Counted from the first letter of the stretch, positions 50,479 to 59,755 are shown. The stretch is 64,000 nucleotides of DNA from UBA12087 sp964370815 (GCA_964370815.1 CAYJKQ010000003.1:186001-250000); one strand, 5' to 3'. Notes: generated by a model from the letters alone, not told the origin. Numbers and translations are program-made.

Positions 50479-51408
50479 TTATTCCCGGGACTTCCTGTCG
50501 GCTATGTGTCCCTCCAAAATTGTGACCAATTCCTGGAGTGAGTAATTGTGCATGGGATTATCGTTCTCGTCCAGCAGCTTCTCGATCAGTGCATGTATGA
50601 CCCGGTCACCTTCCCATTTTGTTCCCACAAGATAGCGTAATTTTGGTTTGTCTGAGAACAAGGCATCGTAAACCGCTTCAGAAACGATGGCGGGGGATGA
50701 TGGTTTACGATTGGTAGCGGATTCTGGTTGATCTGCTTGAACCTCTTGATCACCTTCAGGTTGAGAAAAAACAGCCAGCACCCTGTCGGCTTCTTCTTTG
50801 AACGGCTCGGGGGTATTTTGAAAGTGCGCCATCGTTCCAGGCAGGGAGTTGTCCCCAATATTGGAGACGATCCCGCCGGGTTGAACGATACTGACCCGCA
50901 CGCCATACGGCTCTAATTCCTGATCCAACGCGACCGTGTAAGCCTCCAGAGCGTGCTTGGTCATGGTGTAAGGACCATAATATTTCATGGTGATCATACC
51001 CCCCTGTGAGCCAATATTCACGATCCTGCCACCGGATTTGACCAGCATGCCAACAAAGGCATTGGTCATGCGATGCACACCGAAAACATTGATATCAAAT
51101 ATCTTGTACAACTCCGCATCCGACCAGGAAGAAAATGGACCAAGTTCTCCAATACCGGCATTGTTCACCAAGCCATATAATCCCTTTCCAGCCTGTTCGA
51201 TCCTTTGGAAGGCAGCCTGAACCTGGTCAGGCTGACGGACATCCAATCGAATGGGAACTACATTCTTGATCTTCTTTAATTCTGCCAGGTCTGCGTCCTT
51301 GCGGGCAGTAGCATAAACGGTATGGCCGCGGTCAGCCAGATATCCTGCCAGGTGATTGCCAATGCCGGTGCTTGCTCCGGTTATTAAAATTGGGCGGTCT
51401 TTTTCCAT
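50479..51408 (-). CDS. Short-chain dehydrogenase/reductase
   Basis: 309-residue NAD(P)-dependent oxidoreductase. Seen: TGASTGIG cofactor loop near 12, NNAG near 83, and catalytic Ser (NIGSQGG) with YTMTK (Y-x-x-x-K). ATG 51408 is preferred over TTG 51426 because GGAGAAAG lies about 8-10 nt ahead of it. About 60 residues after the core are less typical. Substrate unknown. Confidence 0.9.
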   Translation of the reverse strand: MEKDRPILITGASTGIGNHLAGYLADRGHTVYATARKDADLAELKKIKNVVPIRLDVRQPDQVQAAFQRIEQAGKGLYGLVNNAGIGELGPFSSWSDAELYKIFDINVFGVHRMTNAFVGMLVKSGGRIVNIGSQGGMITMKYYGPYTMTKHALEAYTVALDQELEPYGVRVSIVQPGGIVSNIGDNSLPGTMAHFQNTPEPFKEEADRVLAVFSQPEGDQEVQADQPESATNRKPSSPAIVSEAVYDALFSDKPKLRYLVGTKWEGDRVIHALIEKLLDENDNPMHNYSLQELVTILEGHIADRKSRE

Positions 51409-51462
51409 TTGTTTTGCTTTCTCCAAAATTGGGAATATTTATCATAAGCGTTGGAAACCAAC

Positions 51463-51993
51463 TCAGATATGGAAAAGATCTTCTCCATAAATGGATAAGA
51501 TCTCGCCAAAATACATGCGGTGATAATCTTTGGCTGGATATTTTTTCTCCAGGCGCGCGTCCAGGAATTTGTCCTTATCCATATCCTCCCAGAATAACTT
51601 TCGGCATTCCATGATCAAGTCTGCCTGCTGATAACCCGGAGCTGACACCATCGTGGAGGGAATTGGAGTTAAACCCGACTCACTGATCTTGTCTCCATCC
51701 CGCCCGGATTTGGTGCCAAGCAATTTCAGTGCAGGGGCATAGGTCTCTGAAAAAGCACAGACAGTAAAGGTGTCGTATTTCTCCATGAACTGGTAGGTAT
51801 AGCGCACCGGGCGGACAACCACCTGCACAAAAGGGAGTCCCCACATTACGCCCAGGCTGCCCCACCCGACGGTCATGGCGTTAAATTGACCGGTCTGCCA
51901 GTCACCGCTGGTAAGCAGCATGCCCTGACCTTCCCAGTTTGCCATGGGTTTAAAGCTGAAGTTTTCAAAGTTTATTTGTTTACGTGGCATCAT
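51463..51993 (-). CDS. Flavin reductase-like FMN-binding protein
   Basis: 176 residues of the flavin reductase/flavoredoxin family: FNAMTVGWGSLGVMWGLPFV and RYTYQFMEKYDTFTVCAF form the FMN-binding split barrel. It probably reduces or carries flavin for a partner enzyme. It is transcribed in the same direction as the dehydrogenase, 54 nt upstream. Confidence 0.88.
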   Translation of the reverse strand: MMPRKQINFENFSFKPMANWEGQGMLLTSGDWQTGQFNAMTVGWGSLGVMWGLPFVQVVVRPVRYTYQFMEKYDTFTVCAFSETYAPALKLLGTKSGRDGDKISESGLTPIPSTMVSAPGYQQADLIMECRKLFWEDMDKDKFLDARLEKKYPAKDYHRMYFGEILSIYGEDLFHI

Positions 51994-52098
51994 TTTATCC
52001 TTTTATTTTCCTTGAGTCAGGTTTTGTTGGATTTCACTGCCCAACCGACCCGTAAGTAAATCAATTAATGGTTCTCTCGCTCAATAATTGCACAAGGC

Positions 52099-52280
52099 GT
52101 AGGTTGGGTAGAGCGTATCCTAGATTGCCATAATCAACAAACAACAGAGCGCAAAGTACCCGCTGTAGGTCCTGGTTGTTTTTCCCAGGAAAGGGTGAAA
52201 CCCAACATTTGAGCATTTCGTTGGGTTTCGGGGTAGTAATTCAAAGCCATCATTATTCTCGATGCCCCTCAACCCAACCT
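52099..52280. repeat. Nested inverted repeat between flavin reductase and amidase genes
   Basis: The outer arms AGGTTGGGTAGAG (52101-52113) and CTCAACCCAACCT (52268-52280) are inverted with one mismatch. The inner arms GAAACCCAAC (within 52195-52207) and GTTGGGTTTC (within 52219-52231) are a perfect 10-bp inverted pair. The arms share the core TTGGGT/ACCCAA. It fills most of the 51994-52306 intergenic gap, where I see no gene. It resembles widespread GTAGGTTGGGT-type palindromic repeats (from memory). Confidence 0.6.
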
Positions 52281-52306
52281 AAAAAAAAAGACGATCATGT
52301 AGTTGA

Positions 52307-54016
52307 TCATGTCTCCATCAAATCGTAAAACAAAGCGGGTTTTTGTCGTTCCACGACCTGCTCGGCGACTAGCGCAAGACCAAGCAGACCAGCTTCCTGC
52401 CAGGCGCGACCAATGGCTTGCATGCCGATCGGCAATCCCTGGGGATTATACCCAACCGGGAAGGAGATGGCTGGCAGCCCGGTCAGGTTGGCCTGGGTGG
52501 CAAAACGCATGATCTCGATCACAGTTGTCAGATCGGAGTTGCCATGCGGGAGAGCATCCTTGGGGATGACCGGGGCAACCAGACCAGTGGAGGGGGTCAG
52601 AATCATATCCACATTTTCCATGGCGGCGTTAAAACCAGCGATGAGCCTGGTGCGAACCCTTTGTGCCTGGACGTAATCACTGGCAGACAACGCACCGGCC
52701 AGCGCCAGGTTGGTTCGAACATCCAGACCATGGTCCTGGTGGTGCTCAGCGTAAGTGGCGCTCATGGATTGGTACATCTCACTCAAGATCGTGACGGAGT
52801 GACCCACCCGGGCAGCTTCCAATTCCGGAATGGAAATCTCAACCAAACTGGCACCCATCTTTTCAAATTCCTTGAGCATACCTTCACAGGCAGAAACCAC
52901 CTCATCACTGGCATGCCGGAACCAGGGCCAGAAGATGCCAAGGCGCAGGCTACGCATATTCAATTTGTCCCAGCCTTTCAGGTTGGGGGCTGGTTGGTGC
53001 AGCGAATTCGGGTCTTTGAGATCCGGACCAGCCATGACAGCGTATGCCAGGGCGGTATCCGTGGCGCTGGCTGCCAGCGGACCGAGATGCGCCACACTCC
53101 AACACAGTGGAAATGCGCCATGCTCACTGATGCGCCCAAAGGTGGGCTTCAGCCCAACTGTTCCGCAGAAGGAGGCCGGGATGCGAATGGAACCTCCGCC
53201 ATCCGCCCCAATGGCAACCGGGCATAAACCCGCTGCCACAGCAGTGCCAGGTCCGCTTGAACTGCCCCCGGTGAAATGATCCGGGTTGTAAGGGTTGCGC
53301 GTGGTGCCGGTATTTGGATTCAATCCGGTCACACCGATGCCAATTTCGTGCATGTTGGCTTTCCCGATCAACAGGGCACCGGCGGCACGCAACCGTGCCA
53401 CAGCCGTGGCATCCTCTGTGCAAGGGGATCTTCCCAGGAAGCGGGTACCCACGGTGGTTGGATAGGGGCGCATGTCCATTTCATCTTTAACTGCCACCGG
53501 AACTCCATCAAAAACGCTTAATGGCTTATGCGCTTTTATGCGCTCGGTGGACAGGCGAGCCTGCTCGAGTACATCCTCACGATCCACGGCGATGATGGCA
53601 CGCAGGGCAGGCTGGGAAGCATTGCTGGTTTCGATGGCATGCAGGGCACGTTTGGCGACGTCCAGGGGAGTCAGACTGCCTTCCCGATAGGCACGCGCAT
53701 AATCCTGCACACTGGCAAAGTGAAAGCCCGGAGCACGTGGAGCTGGTCTGGAAGGCCATTCCCGTTCCGGCACTGCCTGATCTTTAAGCGCCAGGGTACC
53801 CGTGTAAGTGAGAGGGTTTGTGGTGGGAGCTTCGTCAAATTTCTGCGCACGCATCCAGGTGATACCGCTGCTTTTAAACAGGCTGGGGATCAACAAACCG
53901 CGCAGGGGACCTTCGATCAGTTTTACGAACAGTTTCAATGCGGCGCCTGACAGGTAGGGTAATTTGACCGACTTCAAATCATAGGTATTTGCACGGGGAG
54001 GTTGGTGATCCATCAT
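52307..54016 (-). CDS. Amidase-signature-family hydrolase
   Basis: 569 residues. The Ser-cisSer-Lys triad is intact: Lys in VPVAVKDEMD near 177, cis-Ser region TGGSSSGPG near 250, and nucleophile Ser in DGGGSIRIPAS near 279. The length, with about 90 residues before the core, resembles fatty-acid-amide or general amidases rather than the GatA subunit. The natural amide is unknown. It has no close partners in the neighbourhood. Confidence 0.9.
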   Translation of the reverse strand: MMDHQPPRANTYDLKSVKLPYLSGAALKLFVKLIEGPLRGLLIPSLFKSSGITWMRAQKFDEAPTTNPLTYTGTLALKDQAVPEREWPSRPAPRAPGFHFASVQDYARAYREGSLTPLDVAKRALHAIETSNASQPALRAIIAVDREDVLEQARLSTERIKAHKPLSVFDGVPVAVKDEMDMRPYPTTVGTRFLGRSPCTEDATAVARLRAAGALLIGKANMHEIGIGVTGLNPNTGTTRNPYNPDHFTGGSSSGPGTAVAAGLCPVAIGADGGGSIRIPASFCGTVGLKPTFGRISEHGAFPLCWSVAHLGPLAASATDTALAYAVMAGPDLKDPNSLHQPAPNLKGWDKLNMRSLRLGIFWPWFRHASDEVVSACEGMLKEFEKMGASLVEISIPELEAARVGHSVTILSEMYQSMSATYAEHHQDHGLDVRTNLALAGALSASDYVQAQRVRTRLIAGFNAAMENVDMILTPSTGLVAPVIPKDALPHGNSDLTTVIEIMRFATQANLTGLPAISFPVGYNPQGLPIGMQAIGRAWQEAGLLGLALVAEQVVERQKPALFYDLMET

Positions 54017-54125
54017 TTTCTCCTTGGAAGAATAGGGTGGAAACAGGGGAATATCTTCCTATAGTATAGAGACATCCCGGCCGGACGTCAAGCAAAGGGT
54101 GAAGAAGAATAGGGTTTTTTTGTGC

Positions 54126-54153
54126 TTGACAGACCTGCAAAGCAGTATATAAT
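54126..54153 (+). promoter_or_regulatory. Promoter of the thrS unit
   Basis: TTGACA (54126-54131) and TATAAT (54148-54153) with a 16-nt spacer, both perfect to sigma-70-type consensus. Transcription would start near 54160, at the beginning of the T-box leader. Confidence 0.9.
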
Positions 54154-54159
54154 GACCCT

Positions 54160-54441
54160 ATCAATATAAGATAGCGATGACCGGGACGAGTAAGTGCAAC
54201 GGCGGCTGACAGGAAGAGCACAGGCCAGAGACTGAGAGCCAGCTTAAGCAGCCAGCATTGAAAACCCCCCGTGAGCTTGAATCTGAAAACCCTGCGGTAA
54301 GTAAGATGAACGGTTGGACCCCGTTAGCAGCCCCAAGGAGATGTCCTGAATTGCATAGATCCGACGGCAATTCAGTGACAAATTCGGGTGGAACCACGTG
54401 ATCGCAATTGCGCTCCCGTCCCGGAAACGGACGGGAGTTTT
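54160..54441 (+). promoter_or_regulatory. T-box riboswitch (threonyl-tRNA responsive)
   Basis: A leader of about 280 nt between promoter and thrS with all T-box hallmarks. The conserved GGGTGGAACCACG lies at 54386-54398; its TGGA would pair with the tRNA acceptor end (NCCA). AGTA (near 54190), AGAGACTGAGAG (near 54222) and a probable stem III (AACGG...CCGTT, 54310-54328) are visible. Specifier candidates are ACC (Thr) at 54289-54291, just before the stem I base, or at 54264-54266; both are threonine codons. Uncharged tRNA would stabilise the antiterminator and switch thrS on. Confidence 0.92.
54413..54441 (+). terminator. Regulatory terminator of the thrS T-box
   Basis: CTCCCGTCC (54413-54421) pairs with GGACGGGAG (54429-54437) and is followed by TTTT. 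It sits directly after the antiterminator region and 18 nt before the thrS ATG. Confidence 0.9.
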
Positions 54442-54458
54442 ATATTTAGGAGGTAGAA

Positions 54459-56255
54459 ATGGCCGAAAAGATCCAGGAAAGATATGAAGACAGTGACCTG
54501 TACCGCATCCGTCACTCAGCAGCCCATGTCATGGCACAAGCCGTGCTTGAGATGTTCCCCGAGGCAAAATACACCATCGGACCCCCCATCGAGAATGGTT
54601 TTTATTATGATTTCGATCTGGAACGCCCCTTAACACCCGATGACTTGAAAGCCCTGGAAAAACGAATGCGCCAGGTGCTGGCAGGCAAACATGTTTTTGA
54701 GAAGAAGGTCATTACTGCAGAGGAGGCACGCCAGATATTTGCGCACCAGCCTTACAAGCTGGAATTGATCGCAGGCCTGGAAGAAGGCGGATTTGACGAA
54801 TATGGCAACCCGCTGCAGGAAAAGCCGGACATTTCCATTTATACCCACGATAATTTTGTTGACCTGTGCCGGGGACCACACGTGGAAAACACGGGAAAGA
54901 TCAACCCGGCAGCTGTCAGGCTGATGTCTGTGGCAGGCGCGTACTGGCGCGGCGATGAAAAGAAACCCATGCTGCAACGCATCTATGGAACCGCCTGGCG
55001 TACACCAAATGAACTGGAAGAGTATCTGTGGCAATTGGAAGAAGCCAAGAAACGTGACCACCGCCGTTTGGGCAAGGAACTGGGACTATTCTTTTTTTCA
55101 GATGATGTTGGTCCCGGGTTGCCGCTCTTTACCCCCAAAGGAGAGATGCTGCGTCACCTGATGGAGTCGTATGTGCGTGACCTGCAAACCCGCTATGGCT
55201 ACTCCCACGTCTGGACAGGTCACCTGGTCAAGGAAGACCTGTACAAACGCTCCGGTCACTTTGACAATTATGTGGATTCAATGTTCCCGCCAATGGTGGA
55301 TGGCAATACCAGTTTCCGGCTGAAACCGATGAACTGCCCCAGCCATATGATGCTATACACAGAAATGGGTCGCCATTCCTACCGCGAACTGCCCATGCGC
55401 TTCAGCGAATTTGCCACACTTTACCGCTACGAAAAGACCGGCGAATTAACCGGTCTGACACGTGTACGCGCTCTGACCCAGGATGATTGCCACATATTTT
55501 GCACAGAAGACCAGATCCAGCAGGAGTTCACCCTGGCGCTCAAATTGATCCAGGAAGTGCTCGAACGTTACCGCTTTATAGATTACAAAGTGCGCCTGTC
55601 CCTGCGCGGGGAAGGCGGAAAATATGTTCAGGATGACGAGAAATGGACGAAAGCCGAAAACGCCCTGCGCGCCTCCCTGGATGCCAATGACGTGGAATAC
55701 TTTGAAGCCAGCGGGGAAGCTGCCTTCTACGGTCCCAAAGCCGATTTCCTGGCCAAGGATGTGCTTGGGAGAGAGTGGCAGCTTTCCACCATCCAGGTGG
55801 ATTTCATTCAGCCGGCACGCCTGGGTTGCATTTATATTGCAGAAGATGGCGAAGAACACACCCCCGTGGTCTTGCACCGGGCAGTGACAGGCACCACCGA
55901 GCGATTTATGGGTGTCATCATTGAGCATTTTGCAGGTGCTTTCCCGGTCTGGCTGGCTCCCCAGCAAGTAATGGTCATCCCGATCGCAGACCGGCATATG
56001 GATTACTCCGAAAAAGTGACAGAGCAGTTGAAAGCTGCCGGACTGCGGGTTGAAGTGGATGGGCGTACCGAACGCATGAATTCCAAGATCCGCGATGCCC
56101 AGAAACAGAAGATCCCTTACATGCTGGTGATCGGTGACCAGGAAGCAGAAGCAGGGCAGGTTGCCTTGCGAATGCGCAGTGGAGACAATCCCGGACCCAT
56201 GTCGATCGCGGATTTTCTTGCCCTGACCCAAAAAGATATCCAGGAAGGAAATTGA
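54459..56255 (+). CDS. thrS: Threonyl-tRNA synthetase lacking the N-terminal TGS domain
   Basis: 598 residues. Charges tRNA-Thr and edits mischarged Ser-tRNA. The usual N-terminal TGS domain (about 60 residues) is absent; the chain starts almost at the editing domain, with HSAAHVMAQ (H19 and H23 of the HxxxH motif) and LCRGPHV. Catalytic-domain motifs include KPMNCPSHMMLY, RVRALTQDDCHIF and the anticodon-binding domain at the C-terminus (VIPIADRHMDYSEKV...). AGGAGG precedes the ATG. Expression is controlled by the T-box leader. Confidence 0.96.
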   Translation: MAEKIQERYEDSDLYRIRHSAAHVMAQAVLEMFPEAKYTIGPPIENGFYYDFDLERPLTPDDLKALEKRMRQVLAGKHVFEKKVITAEEARQIFAHQPYKLELIAGLEEGGFDEYGNPLQEKPDISIYTHDNFVDLCRGPHVENTGKINPAAVRLMSVAGAYWRGDEKKPMLQRIYGTAWRTPNELEEYLWQLEEAKKRDHRRLGKELGLFFFSDDVGPGLPLFTPKGEMLRHLMESYVRDLQTRYGYSHVWTGHLVKEDLYKRSGHFDNYVDSMFPPMVDGNTSFRLKPMNCPSHMMLYTEMGRHSYRELPMRFSEFATLYRYEKTGELTGLTRVRALTQDDCHIFCTEDQIQQEFTLALKLIQEVLERYRFIDYKVRLSLRGEGGKYVQDDEKWTKAENALRASLDANDVEYFEASGEAAFYGPKADFLAKDVLGREWQLSTIQVDFIQPARLGCIYIAEDGEEHTPVVLHRAVTGTTERFMGVIIEHFAGAFPVWLAPQQVMVIPIADRHMDYSEKVTEQLKAAGLRVEVDGRTERMNSKIRDAQKQKIPYMLVIGDQEAEAGQVALRMRSGDNPGPMSIADFLALTQKDIQEGN

Positions 56256-56282
56256 TCCGGAAGAACCCGATCGTTTCCATCT

Positions 56283-56315
56283 AAAGTCCCACCGGCAGTC
56301 TGGTGGGACTTTTTT
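56283..56315 (+). terminator. Terminator after thrS
   Basis: AAAGTCCCACC (56283-56293) and GGTGGGACTTT (56302-56312) form an 11-bp stem with 8-nt loop; the run of T continues to 56315. Confidence 0.9.
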
Positions 56316-56352
56316 GCTTTTCAAAGCATTGCTTGATTTCCTTAATTATCGC

Positions 56353-56817
56353 TCATTTTGAAGGACCAGGTTGGCTTTTAACACGCTGGATGAATTCCTG
56401 CCAGACTGGATAATGACTTCCACTCCAGATCGGGGACATCAGTTCTTCCGCCCGGGATTCGGTCCATTCCAAATTTCTCAACCCATACAGGGCATAAAAA
56501 GCCGTGGCACGAAAGTTAGCAGCGCAATGAATGAGCAATTTACCTGCTGGAAGGAGGTTGACCAGGTTTTCAAACTTTTCTTAATCTTCTTCGGTAGGGT
56601 GGTCCCATACAACAGGAATATGATAATAGTTCATCCCCAGCGCTCGCACCAAACCTGCCTCGTCTTCCAATGAATAGCTTTGATCGAGCAACCCCAAATT
56701 GATGACCGTGGCAATGCCTTCTTTGGCAGCCGACTCTAATTGCGTGATGGTTGGTTGTCCGCTGGTTGTGACCTGATCATTGACTTTGAGAGAATTGTAA
56801 ATATCCTGGATACTCAT
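56353..56817 (-). pseudogene. Phosphatase-like (beta-lactamase-hydrolase/DSP-like) gene with in-frame stop
   Basis: One continuous frame from ATG 56817 to 56353, interrupted by a single TAA at codon 79 (56583-56581). The part before the stop reads SIQDIYNSLKVNDQVTTSGQP ... YYHIPVVWDHPTEED; after it, EKFENLVNLLPAGKLLIHCAANFRATAF, containing the PTP-like loop HCAANFR. The two halves fit one protein of the tyrosine-phosphatase-like group (about 154 residues), with no frameshift. The catalytic Cys lies after the stop, so a terminated product would be inactive. Nonsense mutation, sequencing error or readthrough are all possible; restart at TTG 56538 would give only 61 residues. Confidence 0.75.
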
Positions 56818-57026
56818 AATTAATATTAATCTCCTTGATCCTATAGCAAGCCTTTTTGAACCTGCACAGTTTTTTAGGCTGATGTTAATAATATCTTAAT
56901 TTCGTATCTCCTTAAATAAAAGGCTGTCTGTTTTTTTCTTGATAACCTCCTTCTTCGCAGGTTACTGATGACAAATTATTCCATTGTTTGCCCCCTGGAT
57001 CAATTATTCAGCCATCCACCCCGTCC

Positions 57027-57056
57027 TTGACGCTCTTTGATTGCAGATGGTAAGAT
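57027..57056 (+). promoter_or_regulatory. Promoter of the TPR gene pair, leaderless
   Basis: TTGACG (57027-57032) and TAAGAT (57051-57056) with 18-nt spacer, and 6 nt to the ATG at 57063. There is no ribosome binding site. This is the clearest leaderless promoter in the window. Confidence 0.65.
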
Positions 57057-57062
57057 GAAGTC

Positions 57063-58337
57063 ATGTATCTAAAAGGCTCAAAATGGAGTATGAACAAGAA
57101 GCGCAAGCAGTTCCATCCTTTCCGCATCCTGTTCCTGCTAATCCTGATCGCAATTGCGGTCTATTTTAACCAGGTGGTTGTTCCCACCATGCCAACACCT
57201 TTTGTGGCAACCCCGACAGCCACACGCCTGCCAGAGTCCTACCTGAGCGAGGCGGAAGGCTTGTTTAACGATGGAAAATTAATTCCAGCGATCGCCGTCT
57301 ACCAGGAAGCCATCAAGGTTCAACCCAATAATCCGGTTGTCTATCTGTCCCTGGCACGCGTCCAGATCTTTGCCGGGCAATATCAGGAGGCGCTGGAAAA
57401 TGCAGAAAATGCGTTGCTGCTGTCCACCAACAGCTCAATGGCCTATGCCATACGCGGCTGGGCATTGACCAGGCTGGGTGATACAGCGCTGGCCGAGGTG
57501 GCTATCAAGAAAGCTATTGAAATTGATCCCAATAATGGTCAGGCACACGCCTATTACGCTGAACTGTTGGGAGAAATGTACCTGGCCAACACAGGACCAT
57601 TTGGCGCGATCGACCTTGCCATCGAAGAATCCCGGGTAGCTACTTCGCTAACCCCCAATTCCATGGAAGCCAATTACGCACGCGGCTATATTCTGGAGAT
57701 AACAGATAACCGTGAGCAGGCTGTACAATCCTACCTGGCGGCAATCAACATCAATCCGAACATCCCTGAATTCCACCTGGCTCTGGGACGCACCTACAAG
57801 GTGTTGGGAGCGATCGGAAACGCCATCGATGAATATACACTGGCCAATACGCTAAATCCATCCGACCCCATCCCAGATCTGTATACTTCACGCGCCTATG
57901 CAACCATAGGAGATTTCGCCAAAGCAATACAATCGGCTGAGCTGGCTGTCAGCAATGCCCCCACAGATGCTTATATGATCGGCAACCTGGGATTGATGCT
58001 CTATCGCAACTTTGAATGGCCGACAGCCATCATCCAATTTTCACTGGCTATCAATGGCGGCAGCAACGAGGATGGACAGGTGATCGAACCAGTGATCCTG
58101 ACCGGGGATGACTTGTATATCACACAATATTATTATTCTTATGCGCTTGTTTTGGCAAATTCCAATCGTTGCAGCGAGGTGATCCCGGTTGCCCAAGCCA
58201 TCCTGGATAAAGTGCTCAATGATGCGGATGCAATTTACAATGCCAATGAAGCCTTGAGGATCTGTGCCATCAGCTTGTTGACACCCTCTCCAAGCGCTGC
58301 ACCGATCCTAACACCTCAAGCCACCCCAACACCATGA
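57063..58337 (+). CDS. TPR-repeat membrane protein 1
   Basis: 424 residues: a basic N-terminus, one membrane segment near 22-38 (ILFLLILIAIAVYFN), a Thr/Pro linker, then about nine tetratricopeptide repeats (for example YLSEAEGLFNDGKLIPAIAVYQEAIKVQPNNP and later units of 34 residues) and a Pro/Thr tail (TPSPSAAPILTPQATPTP). TPR domains mediate protein binding; topology puts them outside. The start at 57063 rests on the TAAGAT 6 nt upstream; ATG 57090 would also give an intact protein. It overlaps the paralogue downstream by 4 nt. Confidence 0.8.
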   Translation: MYLKGSKWSMNKKRKQFHPFRILFLLILIAIAVYFNQVVVPTMPTPFVATPTATRLPESYLSEAEGLFNDGKLIPAIAVYQEAIKVQPNNPVVYLSLARVQIFAGQYQEALENAENALLLSTNSSMAYAIRGWALTRLGDTALAEVAIKKAIEIDPNNGQAHAYYAELLGEMYLANTGPFGAIDLAIEESRVATSLTPNSMEANYARGYILEITDNREQAVQSYLAAININPNIPEFHLALGRTYKVLGAIGNAIDEYTLANTLNPSDPIPDLYTSRAYATIGDFAKAIQSAELAVSNAPTDAYMIGNLGLMLYRNFEWPTAIIQFSLAINGGSNEDGQVIEPVILTGDDLYITQYYYSYALVLANSNRCSEVIPVAQAILDKVLNDADAIYNANEALRICAISLLTPSPSAAPILTPQATPTP

Positions 58338-59755
58338 TCGTCAGATCCAGACGACCCCTTTTTTATCAGAAACGGAAGAACAACCTTTACAGAATCTTCC
58401 TGTGGGTATGCCTGATCCTGGTTGGGATCTGGCTGATCAACAAGGTGGATATCGGAGCCATCCAACGTCCATTTCAACCCTCACCCACACCCACACGCAG
58501 CATTCTATCTTATAGCATGGAGGGTGATGCATCTTTTTCTGCCGGGCAGCTCGATGATGCCATCAGCGCTTATTCCGAAGCAACCAAAGTCAACCCGAAC
58601 GATACCGAAGTATGGGTCAAACTAGCCCGCATCCAGGCTTACTCATCCAACCTTTTAACAACGGACGCACAACGGATCGAGCGATTAAAAACCGCGCTTG
58701 AATCGATCGATAAGGCAGTCATCCTGGCTCCAGATGATAGCATGGTGCATGCCACGCGTGCCTTTGTCCTGGATTGGTTATGGAGTGCGACCAGCCTGGC
58801 AGGTCAGGATACCAAAACTCTGCTAAACGAAGCAGAACTGGAAGCGACACGAGCTCTGCAATTGGATGGTCAAAATGTGCTTGGGATGGCTTATTATGCC
58901 GAGATCATGATCGACCAGCAAAAATGGAGCCAGGCTGAGAAGGTCATCCTGCAGGCTCTGGAGCGTGGACCTGAACACATGGATGTCCACCGGGTTTACG
59001 CCTATGTGCTTGAATCCACGAGTTTTTACAACCAGGCCATTGAAGAGTATAAAAAAGCCATAGAGATCACCCCCAATCTCACTTTCTTGTACATATCGGT
59101 TGGCGCGAATTACCGACGCCTGGCATTCGACAGCACCATCCCACCAGAAAGGACTGCTTTGTATGACAAGGCTCTGGAATATTTTGCCAAAGCAGCCCGC
59201 TTGAACACCCAGCTGAAGATCATGGACCCCATTCCTTATATTGCCATTGCCAAAACATATTCGCAAAAAGGTGATTTTTTTGCAGCAGCCCTAAATATCA
59301 AGAAAGCGCTCTCGTTTGACCCATCCAATGCTGATATCCATGGTCAATTGGGAATTATTTATTTTAAATCTCGCAATTATGAAGGCTCCATTCCTGCACT
59401 ACAGTGTGCGGTGCGCGGTTGCACGGCGGCAGAATCCTGCCTGGCACGTTTTGGACAGGAATGTGAAGCAACCGATCAAAGCTCAGATATCATTGCATTA
59501 CCCCTTTCCAATACGACCGTGGTCTACTACTACACTTACGGTTCTGTGCTGGCAGCCTTGAGCATTCCACAACGCAATTACTGCCCTGAAGCTGTGAAAG
59601 TATTAAGCGAAGTACGCGCCTCTTTCTCTGCTGATACGAACATTATGGGTATCGTCAGCGCCGGCGAACAGATCTGCCAATCTCTTGAGCAAGACATCAT
59701 CCAAACACCCATCCCCCTGGGAACTTCAACACCCATACCCACTCCCAAACCCTGA
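58334..59755 (+). CDS. TPR-repeat membrane protein 2 (paralogue)
   Basis: 473 residues with the same plan as its upstream neighbour: membrane segment near 20-38 (IFLWVCLILVGIWLI), Pro/Thr linker (PSPTPTRS), TPR units (DASFSAGQLDDAISAYSEATKVNPND is the first), a Cys-containing segment near 355-380 and a Pro/Thr tail. The shared architecture and ATGA overlap suggest a duplicated pair acting together. Partner proteins are unknown. Confidence 0.8.
   Translation: MIVRSRRPLFYQKRKNNLYRIFLWVCLILVGIWLINKVDIGAIQRPFQPSPTPTRSILSYSMEGDASFSAGQLDDAISAYSEATKVNPNDTEVWVKLARIQAYSSNLLTTDAQRIERLKTALESIDKAVILAPDDSMVHATRAFVLDWLWSATSLAGQDTKTLLNEAELEATRALQLDGQNVLGMAYYAEIMIDQQKWSQAEKVILQALERGPEHMDVHRVYAYVLESTSFYNQAIEEYKKAIEITPNLTFLYISVGANYRRLAFDSTIPPERTALYDKALEYFAKAARLNTQLKIMDPIPYIAIAKTYSQKGDFFAAALNIKKALSFDPSNADIHGQLGIIYFKSRNYEGSIPALQCAVRGCTAAESCLARFGQECEATDQSSDIIALPLSNTTVVYYYTYGSVLAALSIPQRNYCPEAVKVLSEVRASFSADTNIMGIVSAGEQICQSLEQDIIQTPIPLGTSTPIPTPKP

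Noticed and set aside
56353..56538. Separate 61-residue gene
   Set aside because: It is in the same frame as the upstream half and completes the same protein fold, so it is treated as one interrupted gene.
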